Assembly (NCBI GenBank): GCA_017459075.1
Contig: JAFUDQ010000005.1
Coordinates: 1 to 64,000, forward strand
Reading direction: 5' to 3'
Origin: Bacteroidales bacterium
Lineage (GTDB): Bacteria > Bacteroidota > Bacteroidia > Bacteroidales > UBA932
DNA: 64,000 bases
Each line of letters starts with the position of its first letter. The first letter of the stretch is position 1. Position numbers and translations under genes: made by a program. The notes beneath the pieces are model-generated. The model was not told where the DNA came from. It saw only the letters and a program-made list of their open reading frames with translations, and did not search any database. Shown here one piece after another: positions 25,352 to 32,733 of this stretch.

Positions 25352-26188
25352 ATGAAAAGCCAGTATAAGTCAATACTTATTGCCACATTGAAGGCCTTCG
25401 CGGAGCTGTGCGATCGTGAAGGCCTCCGGTGGTATATGGCTTTTGGCAGTGCCATCGGGGCGGTACGTCATGGCGGCATCATCCCTTGGGACGATGACAT
25501 CGACGTTTACATGCCCAGGGAGGACTTTCAGCGAATGCTCACCCTTCAGAATCCGGAGGGGTACGAAATCCTGCACCTGAGCCGCTCCTCGCAACCCCTG
25601 CCTTACACTTATGCCAAATTCTGCGACGCTTCTTCAACCATCTGGGAGCAGCGCAAATACCCTTGCCTTATAGGGGTTTTCATTGATATTTTCCCTCTGG
25701 ACCAGGTCTCTGCCGGTATAGCGACGCCGATGCGGAAGATTTACGCAAAGACTCTTGTGGCATATAAGCGGGGTATCCGCCGGACAACCTTCGGTCAATG
25801 GTGGCACGGAACAATTCACGATAAATTGGCCGCTGTCCAGGATTTACTGTATTACAGGCCGATGCGTCGTCGTAATAAGGACTTTCTGATGAAGGTCGAT
25901 GAGGATGTTACTTGCCTTGGAGGAGATAATTACATACTCTACGACAACATTTACGGTGACTCAAAAGTAGTATATGACAAGAGCCTGTTCGAGGGTGAGC
26001 CCTTAATGGCCAATTTTGAAGGGATGAAGGTTCCGCTCCCTTCCGGAAACGATACCTTGTTGACTCAGATTTACGGAGACTATATGACTCCTCCTCCGGA
26101 GGATAAGAGGGTTTCCGGGCATCATCACTATTTTATGGACCTTGACCGCCGCCTTACCATGGCCGATATTAAAGAATTACAGAAATGA
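25352..26188 (+). CDS. LicD family phosphotransferase
   Basis: 278 aa. The LicD nucleotidyltransferase-like signature is clear: MAFGSAIGAVRHGGIIPWDD then DIDVYMPREDF (about residues 29-59), with the metal-binding Asp residues. LicD proteins move phosphocholine or similar groups from a CDP/CMP carrier onto sugars of surface glycans. With a CMP-phosphonate-forming gene nearby, the donor could be CMP-hydroxyethylphosphonate or a related ester; that is inference. The next gene overlaps its stop codon (ATGA). Start is set by the ATG right after the repeat cluster. Confidence 0.88.
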   Translation: MKSQYKSILIATLKAFAELCDREGLRWYMAFGSAIGAVRHGGIIPWDDDIDVYMPREDFQRMLTLQNPEGYEILHLSRSSQPLPYTYAKFCDASSTIWEQRKYPCLIGVFIDIFPLDQVSAGIATPMRKIYAKTLVAYKRGIRRTTFGQWWHGTIHDKLAAVQDLLYYRPMRRRNKDFLMKVDEDVTCLGGDNYILYDNIYGDSKVVYDKSLFEGEPLMANFEGMKVPLPSGNDTLLTQIYGDYMTPPPEDKRVSGHHHYFMDLDRRLTMADIKELQK

Positions 26189-26793
26189 GTTTCCTAAAGT
26201 CACTGGCCCGCCTGCCAAGAAAAACAGGCACTGCTTTTACACGGCTTCGTAACAAGCTGAATTTCAAGGTGAATGGGGCTAAATATGGTAAAGGATGCCG
26301 CCTTGAAGGCCGCATTCGCCTGTCTGTAGAGGATGGTGCAGTGGTGTCCATAGGGAACAGTTGCCATATTACCGGAGGGCGTTTCATTAACAGAATCGGC
26401 CGGAACATGGAGTCTTCAATCAGCGCTGCCAGCGGGGCGGAGGTAAACATCGGAAACAGCTGCGGAATCAGTTCCAGCTGCATCTGGGCCAGGAAAAACA
26501 TCACCATCGGCAATAATGTAAACATCGGCGCAGATTGCATAATCCTGGATCATGATGCCCACAGCATCCATTATCTGCATCGTCGTTCCTATTCTGCCGA
26601 TGCCGCCCATATTCAGGCTGCTCCCGTGACGGTAGGGGACGATGTCCTTCTTGGCACCCGGGTTATCGTGCTAAAGGGGGTGACGATTGGCGCCCGTGCC
26701 ATTGTGGGCGCAGGCAGCGTCGTTTCTTGCGATATTCCTTCGGATGAAATCTGGGCTGGCAACCCTGCCAAGTTTATAAAAAAAGTTCAATGA
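26185..26793 (+). CDS. Left-handed beta-helix acyltransferase
   Basis: 202 aa. Hexapeptide repeats run through the protein (such as NIGADCIILDHDAH, VTVGDDVLLGTRVIVLKGV, IGARAIVGAGSVV) and it ends with IWAGNPAKFIKKVQ, the usual end of sugar O-acetyltransferases of the Maa/WcaF type. Such enzymes acetylate sugars in capsule or lipopolysaccharide assembly. The catalytic His is likely in LDHDAHSIHY. Translationally coupled to licD before and the glycosyltransferase after. Confidence 0.87.
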   Translation: MSFLKSLARLPRKTGTAFTRLRNKLNFKVNGAKYGKGCRLEGRIRLSVEDGAVVSIGNSCHITGGRFINRIGRNMESSISAASGAEVNIGNSCGISSSCIWARKNITIGNNVNIGADCIILDHDAHSIHYLHRRSYSADAAHIQAAPVTVGDDVLLGTRVIVLKGVTIGARAIVGAGSVVSCDIPSDEIWAGNPAKFIKKVQ

Positions 26794-28037
26794 GGGTCCT
26801 GTGGTTTTCAAATACTCCGTCCAATTACTATAGCGGGGGTTCCGGAAAGGGATATAACGGCGGAGGCTGGATATCTTCCCTTGAGGCTCTTATGCGAGAC
26901 GAGGTGGAACTTGGAATTGTCTTTTTAACTTCTTCCCGGGCTGATGAACCGCGGGTGGTTGATGGCGTGAAATACTTCCCGGTATTTGACCCTTCAGACA
27001 ACCGCAATGGCAGGATAAAAAAACTTTTCACGGGTTTTGAAAAAGCGGATAAATATTTGGTCTCCAAGTATTTGGAAATTGTAAACGAATTTAAGCCGGA
27101 TGTTATTCAGGTATTTGGCAGCGAGCATTCCTTCGGCCTTGTAGCGCAGCACACGAACGTCCCTGTAATACTTCATGTCCAGGGGATAGTCAAACCTTAT
27201 TACGAAGTCTACCTGCCTTTTTGCTCCTGGATGCGTTACGTGTTTTCCTCCGGAGGCGGATTCGGCGGTGTCCTACACCGCCTTTATATCCGTAGCCGAT
27301 GGCGTCACGGAGTACGCCGGGAGGCTCATATTCTGCGCACGGTGAGCCATTACCTGTGCCGTACCGATTGGGACAAGGCGGAGATACAGAAAGTTAATCC
27401 GGATGCTAAAATACAATGGGGCGGGGAAGTGCTGCGCCCTGTCTTCTACGAGGCGAAAGCCTGGCGTCCGTCAGGTGAAAAGCCCGTTTTCGTAACAACT
27501 ATTTCTGAACCGCCATACAAGGGGATGGATGTTGTGCTTCGCGCTGGCAAACAGCTGAAAGACAGTGGGCTGGATTTTGAATGGCGCGTTTTCGGTAATG
27601 TAAATCCGGCGTTTTTTGAGAAAGTAACCGGTATTGCTTGCTCCCAATCTGGTGTGACACTTTGCGGGGTGGCAAATGCAGAAACATTGGCAAAAGAGTT
27701 ACAGCATTGCTCTGCCTATGTCCATCCTTCATATATAGACAACAGCCCCAACAGCGTTTGCGAGGCGCAGATGCTTGGAGTTCCTGTAATAGCTGCCGCT
27801 GTCGGCGGAGTACCCTCCCTAATCGATGATTGCAAGACCGGACTTCTTTTCCCCGCAGGCGATGCTTCTGCCCTGACCTCCATTATGTCCCAATTCCTGC
27901 CTTCCAGCTTTAATGCTGAGCGAATTCTAAGCATCTCCGCCGCAGCCCGGCATGAAGCCATCCGCCGTCATGACCGTCTTGCAATAAAAAAGGAACTGCT
28001 TACTATTTACTCTACTAATGGAACTCTATTCGCGTAA
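26790..28037 (+). CDS. Glycosyltransferase, GT4-like
   Basis: 415 aa. GT-B fold: N-terminal LWFSNTPSNYYSGGSGKGYN, central GMDVVLRAGKQLKDSG, and C-terminal nucleotide-sugar motif SVCEAQMLGVPVIAAAVGGV followed by LFPAGD (E-x7-E region of GT4). It probably adds one sugar during assembly of a surface glycan, together with the licD and acyltransferase genes that overlap it upstream. The stop codon (28035-28037) lies inside a 20-bp sequence (28026-28045) repeated in inverted form 531 bp downstream. Confidence 0.87.
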   Translation: MRVLWFSNTPSNYYSGGSGKGYNGGGWISSLEALMRDEVELGIVFLTSSRADEPRVVDGVKYFPVFDPSDNRNGRIKKLFTGFEKADKYLVSKYLEIVNEFKPDVIQVFGSEHSFGLVAQHTNVPVILHVQGIVKPYYEVYLPFCSWMRYVFSSGGGFGGVLHRLYIRSRWRHGVRREAHILRTVSHYLCRTDWDKAEIQKVNPDAKIQWGGEVLRPVFYEAKAWRPSGEKPVFVTTISEPPYKGMDVVLRAGKQLKDSGLDFEWRVFGNVNPAFFEKVTGIACSQSGVTLCGVANAETLAKELQHCSAYVHPSYIDNSPNSVCEAQMLGVPVIAAAVGGVPSLIDDCKTGLLFPAGDASALTSIMSQFLPSSFNAERILSISAAARHEAIRRHDRLAIKKELLTIYSTNGTLFA

Positions 28038-28596
28038 AAGAAGATATACTTTCGGAAATCTATCTTTCACATCACAAATCATTGAATCTGGTTTACTACG
28101 ATACTGTAAACCAGCCTCGATATACCCCAAAACGCATTTTTTTTTCATCAATTGAGTCTATTGACTTAATAAATGAATCCTCACCAATAATGTTAATTAT
28201 ATCCACAATTACAGCTCCGTGATCATAGCCAACTGCATCTTTGAAATCTAAAAGAGCTATTTTTCTTATGGAATCCGAATTGCCATTCAGTGCTCCCTTT
28301 AACAATTCTTCATAATGAATTTTTTGCTGTTCTGATGCTAAAAGTAATAATTCAGACAATTCTATGCGGTTCGGAAGTATTATTATAACAAAGAAAACGT
28401 TGGCTGTCAGGAATTGTTTTCATTTAGCCCAGATTTATCATTTAAAGGGTATAATGAGGAATATAGCCCATTCATGACATATTTTCTAATGTTTGACAAG
28501 GAGCATAATCTGTCCTTGTCGTATGGTTCAAGTGCTTTTGGAGGGCTACCGGAAAATAGTGTTTCTCTTCTTCTCAATCTTCTTTTACGCGAATAG
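28026..28596. mobile_element. AT-rich segment bounded by 20-bp perfect inverted repeats
   Basis: The 20 bases at 28026-28045 (CTATTCGCGTAAAAGAAGAT) recur as an exact reverse complement at 28577-28596. The 531 bp between are clearly more AT-rich than the genes on both sides. They hold a short minus-strand frame (28096-28359) and a plus-strand tail of a frame (about 28345-28596) without a start. No transposase or recombinase is inside and no target duplication is seen. It could be an invertible segment, a MITE-like insertion or a decayed gene insertion. Inversion would leave the glycosyltransferase end unchanged, because it lies within the repeat. Confidence 0.5.
28096..28359 (-). pseudogene. 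Fragment of a hypothetical protein
   Basis: 87 residues, starting at best from a TTG. The body (LLLLASEQQKIHYEELL, then DFKDAVGYDHGAVIVDII, then DSFIKSID) reads like a natural helical protein of an uncharacterised Bacteroidota family. Upstream the frame continues with FFVIIILPNRIE and meets an ATGAAAACAA, where dropping one A would join a start codon to it, so a single-base frameshift is likely. The C-terminus (FGVYRGWFTVS) looks cut short. Probably a broken gene carried in the inverted-repeat segment. Confidence 0.4.
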
Positions 28597-28603
28597 TGCG
28601 GCG

Positions 28604-29050
28604 TTAATTGCGGCCTTTGCGTCTTTCGCGGCGGGATTTGCGAAGGGAGGAGGAGCTTTCTACAAGGAGCTGGTCTGCCAGGATTCCGCGGGCGGCAAGC
28701 ACATTCAGGATGATGCAGGCGGCGGGAAAGACGCATGGCAGGCGGAATACAAGCTCGCTGGAATAATTGAAGTAGTCAACTACAATCCATGCCTGGAGCG
28801 CCAAGGTAACTATGGCGGCAAGTACGGCTGTCCTCATCTGGAAAACCCTGAAGCGGAAAGTGGTGAGTGCCAGGATATTCAGAAGGAGTATGATAATGAG
28901 CATGATTAGGTATACGATTTTCTGGGAGAATCGTATAGCGTCGGCGACTTCGCCGTCGGCACCCAAAAGAACCGCTTCATTGGAAAACAGCATTACTGCT
29001 ATAAGGATAGTAGAAATTGCAAGGTATAAGGTCTGAACTCTTTGCCACAT
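28604..29050 (-). CDS. DUF4293 family membrane protein
   Basis: 148 aa. The start MWQRVQTLYLAISTILIAVM is diagnostic for DUF4293, a four-helix inner-membrane protein found across Bacteroidota. Four hydrophobic segments are visible (near 8-26, 45-62, 72-92, 102-122). The C-terminal tail is Arg/Lys/Ser-rich (SSSSLRKSRRERRKGRN). Function unknown. Divergent from the nucleoside phosphorylase gene. Confidence 0.85.
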   Translation of the reverse strand: MWQRVQTLYLAISTILIAVMLFSNEAVLLGADGEVADAIRFSQKIVYLIMLIIILLLNILALTTFRFRVFQMRTAVLAAIVTLALQAWIVVDYFNYSSELVFRLPCVFPAACIILNVLAARGILADQLLVESSSSLRKSRRERRKGRN

Positions 29051-29143
29051 AATAATTGTCGTTTAACAAACTTGGGTGCAAAAATAGGAATAATCGAAAT
29101 AAAATCCTATATTTGTTCTTTGTTGAACTTAATAGCAATAACC

Positions 29144-30013
29144 ATGAGAATAGCAGAATCTGAACTTATCATCAACGCGGACGGCTCCGCATTCCACATT
29201 CACATCCGTCCGGAGGAACTTGCAGACACCGTAATCCTTGTGGGAGACCCTGGCAGGGTAGACATGGTATCTGAGTTCTTGTCAGATATCGAATTCCGCC
29301 ACGCATCACGTGAATTCGTATCAGTTACAGGAAAATACAACGGCAAACGCATCACAGTCCTTTCAACAGGTATCGGAACAGACAATATCGATATCGTAAT
29401 GAATGAACTTGACGCTCTTGCAAACATTGATTTCAAGACCCGTGAGGTTAAACCGGAGCACAGGACCCTTACCGTCCTCAGAATCGGTACCTGCGGCGCC
29501 ATTCAGCCCGATATTCCCATCGGCTCATATATCTTCTCACATATTTCAGTGGGCTGCGACGGCCTTCTCAACTGGTATGCAGATCGTGAGAAAATCTCCC
29601 AGATGGATATGGAAGAGGCTTTCAAAAAGCACGTTGGCTGGAACAAATATCTTGCTTCCCCTTATTTCGTACGTGCAAGCCAGAAACTTATCGACAAGTT
29701 CAAGGATGTTACGGTAAAGGGTGTTACCATCTCTGCAGGCGGCTTCTACGGCCCTCAGGGTAGGGTTCTTCGCCTCCCTCTGGCTATGCCGGACATGGTA
29801 TCCAAATTCGAGTCCTTCAAGTATGGGGAATACCGCATTACCAACTTTGAGATGGAAGGCTCTGCACTGGCAGGAATCTGCGCCCACCTTGGCCATGATG
29901 CCGCAACAGTATGCTGCGCAATCGCCAACAGGCATATAGGCAGCAGCAATCCTGACTATAAAGCCCTTGTGCGCGGTCTGGTAAAACTCTCACTTGACAG
30001 ATTAACAGAGTAG
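29144..30013 (+). CDS. udp: Nucleoside phosphorylase (uridine phosphorylase type)
   Basis: 289 aa from ATG 29144; the open frame upstream overlaps a -7 box (TATATTTG, 29108-29115). PNP/UDP fold: ILVGDPGRVDMVSEF for phosphate binding, LSTGIGTDNIDIVMNEL, RIGTCGAIQPDIPIGS, and FEMEGSALAGICAHLG with the Glu-Met-Glu that contacts the ribose. It splits uridine or a related nucleoside with phosphate, for salvage. It is followed by the Clp ATPase after only 6 bp. Confidence 0.87.
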   Translation: MRIAESELIINADGSAFHIHIRPEELADTVILVGDPGRVDMVSEFLSDIEFRHASREFVSVTGKYNGKRITVLSTGIGTDNIDIVMNELDALANIDFKTREVKPEHRTLTVLRIGTCGAIQPDIPIGSYIFSHISVGCDGLLNWYADREKISQMDMEEAFKKHVGWNKYLASPYFVRASQKLIDKFKDVTVKGVTISAGGFYGPQGRVLRLPLAMPDMVSKFESFKYGEYRITNFEMEGSALAGICAHLGHDAATVCCAIANRHIGSSNPDYKALVRGLVKLSLDRLTE

Positions 30014-30019
30014 CAGTTA

Positions 30020-32383
30020 ATGGATTTAAAGATTTCCGAAGAATTAAACGGCATTATAGCATACGCCCGTGAGGAAGCCATGCGTACCGGCAGCTACGGC
30101 ATTGGCCCGGACCATTTGCTTCTTGGCATAATAAGACACAGCAACAACGAGGCATCGACAGCCCTGAAAGGAGTTGATGTGGATGTGCAGCAGCTTAAAT
30201 CTTTCATCGACAGCCGCATATTCACCAATGAACACATTCCGTATTCGGAACTGGAGAATATAACCTTCTCCAGGGCCGCGCAGAATGTGCTCAGCCTCAC
30301 CATTTTGGAGGCTGGCAGGCTCCGCAGCCCAGAGGCCGGGGCGATTCATCTGCTGCTTGCCCTGTGCCGCACCTCGGGAAGCTACGGGCAGTCATTCCTG
30401 AGAAGCGTGGGCGTAGATTATACACGCATCATCGGCTGGATGGGCGACAGGGGACTGATTCCGGGCATGCAAAAGCAGGAAAAGCCTTCCCAGCCGCAGG
30501 ATAACGGGCAGGCTTCCGGGCAGCAGAACAATGCTCCGTCGGAAGAAGACGATGAAGAAAGCCGTCCGAAAGGGGAGGATGCCATGGAAGGCTTCAGCTT
30601 CGACCTTACCAAGGCAGCCCGCGAGGGCAAGCTGGACCCTGTCATAGGCCGTGAACAGGAAATCTCAAGAGTCATAGAAATCCTTGGCCGACGCAAAAAG
30701 AACAACCCTATGCTTATAGGCGACCCTGGAGTTGGCAAAAGTGCGATTGTAGAAGGCATCGCCATAAAAATAGCCTCGGGTGAAATATCGCCTTCACTGG
30801 CCAAGAAGCGTATTATTTCCCTGGATATCGGGGCCGTAGTCGCCGGCACCAAGTTCCGCGGAGACTTTGAAAAACGCATAAAAAACATAATCGAAACGGC
30901 AAAATCGGACCCTGACCTTATCCTTTTCATTGACGAATTTCATACAATCGTCGGTGCCGGAGGAGCGCAGGGCAGCCTGGATGCCGCCAATATGCTTAAA
31001 CCGGCCCTCGCGAGAGGGGAAATCCAGTGCATCGGCGCAACAACCGTTGACGAGTTTACAAAAATAGTGGAGAAGGACGGAGCCCTTGACAGAAGGTTCC
31101 AGAAAATAACCGTTTCTTCAACCGACGTCCCGCAGACAATAGCTATTCTCAAAAAGATAAAGGGCAATTACGAACAGTTCCACGGTGTTGTTTATACCGA
31201 TGAGGCCATTTCCGCCTGCGCCCGCCTCACGGACAGGTATGTAAGCGGACGTGCCCTTCCTGACAAGGCGATTGATGCCCTTGACGAGGCTGGTTCGATG
31301 GTGCGCCTGACGGCTTCCGACGGCTCTCGGGGCAAGACTGTCACAGATGAAGACATCGCTGCGGTGGTGTCCAAGATGACGGGAATTCCCGTAAGCAAGG
31401 TGGCGGAGAGCGAGGCCGGCCGTCTGATGAAGATGGAAGAAAGGCTGCGCTCAAGGATTGTGGGGCAGGATGCTGCCATTGCAAGCGTAGTGGGGGCTAT
31501 CCGAAGGAACAGGGCAGGCCTTAAAGACCCAAACAGGCCTATCGGCTGCTTCCTTTTCTTCGGCCCGACGGGTGTCGGAAAAACCAAGCTTGCGAAATGC
31601 TTGGCTGAGCTTCTGTTTGATTCAGAGGACAATATCGTTCGCCTGGACATGAGCGAATATATGGAGAAAATCTCTGTTTCACGCCTTATTGGAGCGCCTC
31701 CGGGATACGTTGGCTACGAAGAAGGCGGGCAGCTTAGCGAAAGGGTTCGCCGCAAGCCGTATTGCGTAGTTCTTCTGGATGAAATGGAGAAGGCTCATCC
31801 GGATATTTTCAATCTGCTCCTGCAGGTTCTGGATGACGGCCGGCTTACGGACAGCGAGGGACGTACTGTCAGCTTCAAAAACACTATCCTTATCATGACC
31901 TCCAATGTCGGAAACCGTGATTTGGAGGCCTACGGCAGCGGGATAGGTTTCGCTACCTCAGGACGTGACATAGAGAAGAACCGGGCTGCGGTGCTGGAAA
32001 AGGCCATTGCCAAGGCCTTCCCTCCTGAGTTCGTTGGGCGTCTGGATGAGAAGATTTACTTCCGCAATCTTGGGAAGGAGGACATAGAGAATATCATTGA
32101 CATAGAAATCAAAGACCTGAAGGCCAGGGTGAAGGATGCCGGATACGAGCTCCGCATTACCCCTGCCGCCAAGAAACTGGTGGCCGATGCTGGCTTTGAT
32201 CCCGCTTACGGCGCAAGGCCGCTGCGCAGGGCTGTGTCAAGGTATATCGAAGATCCCGTCTCCGAGTTTATCATATCCGACAGGATGACCGGGAAGAAGC
32301 GCGGCTCCGGGCGCGAAGGCGCTTCCGTCATCAGGGTCGGTATCTCCCATGACAGGGAAAGCACGGTTGTAAGCTGGGCTTAA
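30020..32383 (+). CDS. clpC: ClpC/ClpA-type AAA+ unfoldase
   Basis: 787 aa. Clp N-terminal repeat domain (about 1-145, YGIGPDHLLLGIIRH), a Gln/Glu-rich linker, AAA1 with GDPGVGKSAIVEG at 234 and LILFIDEFH near 300, and AAA2 with GPTGVGKTKLAKCL at 515. The IGF tripeptide at 642-644 is placed like the ClpP-contacting loop, so it should feed substrates to ClpP. The coiled-coil middle domain of true ClpC/ClpB seems missing: AAA1 passes through GRALPDKAIDALDEAGSMVR straight to the linker before AAA2. This makes the layout ClpA-like. Likely in a transcript with the phosphorylase gene. Confidence 0.88.
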   Translation: MDLKISEELNGIIAYAREEAMRTGSYGIGPDHLLLGIIRHSNNEASTALKGVDVDVQQLKSFIDSRIFTNEHIPYSELENITFSRAAQNVLSLTILEAGRLRSPEAGAIHLLLALCRTSGSYGQSFLRSVGVDYTRIIGWMGDRGLIPGMQKQEKPSQPQDNGQASGQQNNAPSEEDDEESRPKGEDAMEGFSFDLTKAAREGKLDPVIGREQEISRVIEILGRRKKNNPMLIGDPGVGKSAIVEGIAIKIASGEISPSLAKKRIISLDIGAVVAGTKFRGDFEKRIKNIIETAKSDPDLILFIDEFHTIVGAGGAQGSLDAANMLKPALARGEIQCIGATTVDEFTKIVEKDGALDRRFQKITVSSTDVPQTIAILKKIKGNYEQFHGVVYTDEAISACARLTDRYVSGRALPDKAIDALDEAGSMVRLTASDGSRGKTVTDEDIAAVVSKMTGIPVSKVAESEAGRLMKMEERLRSRIVGQDAAIASVVGAIRRNRAGLKDPNRPIGCFLFFGPTGVGKTKLAKCLAELLFDSEDNIVRLDMSEYMEKISVSRLIGAPPGYVGYEEGGQLSERVRRKPYCVVLLDEMEKAHPDIFNLLLQVLDDGRLTDSEGRTVSFKNTILIMTSNVGNRDLEAYGSGIGFATSGRDIEKNRAAVLEKAIAKAFPPEFVGRLDEKIYFRNLGKEDIENIIDIEIKDLKARVKDAGYELRITPAAKKLVADAGFDPAYGARPLRRAVSRYIEDPVSEFIISDRMTGKKRGSGREGASVIRVGISHDRESTVVSWA

Positions 32384-32398
32384 ATACTTGACAATCAA

Positions 32399-32524
32399 TT
32401 ATTCCATACTTATACCTGTGATTTCAAGTCCCAGGTCTTTAATCATGTCCATAAGGGTGTCGATGTTTGCTCCGTTACCAAGAATGCTGCCGAGGGTTGC
32501 GCTAATGTTAATTTCTGTATTCAT
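32399..32524 (-). CDS. Possible 41-residue small protein
   Basis: The minus strand has ATG at 32524 and TAA at 32401-32399. The peptide begins MNTEINISATLGSILGNGAN and continues IDTLMDMIKDLGLEI. A TATCTTTG -7 box lies at 32565-32558, 33 bp upstream. The sequence is amphipathic, without low complexity, and the region is otherwise gene-free. It is unlike any family I know. The alternative is non-coding sequence between clpC and gyrA. Confidence 0.5.
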   Translation of the reverse strand: MNTEINISATLGSILGNGANIDTLMDMIKDLGLEITGISME

Positions 32525-32654
32525 GATTTTTTGTTTAATTGGTTTCTAAATTTTTTGCAAAGATACCCCCTCAATGTGCCAAAGTACTGCACATCTAAAA
32601 ATATTTTCAAAAAATTTTCAAAAAAAATCATTGCTTTTAGTTTCGTTTAAAATC

Positions 32655-32684
32655 TTGTTATTTCCCGATAAATTATTAACTTTG
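32655..32684 (+). promoter_or_regulatory. Promoter of gyrA
   Basis: TTG (32655-32657), 19 bp, TAACTTTG (32677-32684), 49 bp before the gyrA ATG. Confidence 0.75.
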
Positions 32685-32733
32685 CATGTTTTAGAAACAT
32701 ATAAAAAACAAGCATATATTTTTATAACGGAAA

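Noticed and set aside
28407-28736. Minus-strand frame across the right inverted repeat
   Set aside because: It overlaps the end of the DUF4293 gene in another frame and is rich in Arg and Pro as out-of-frame sequence usually is.
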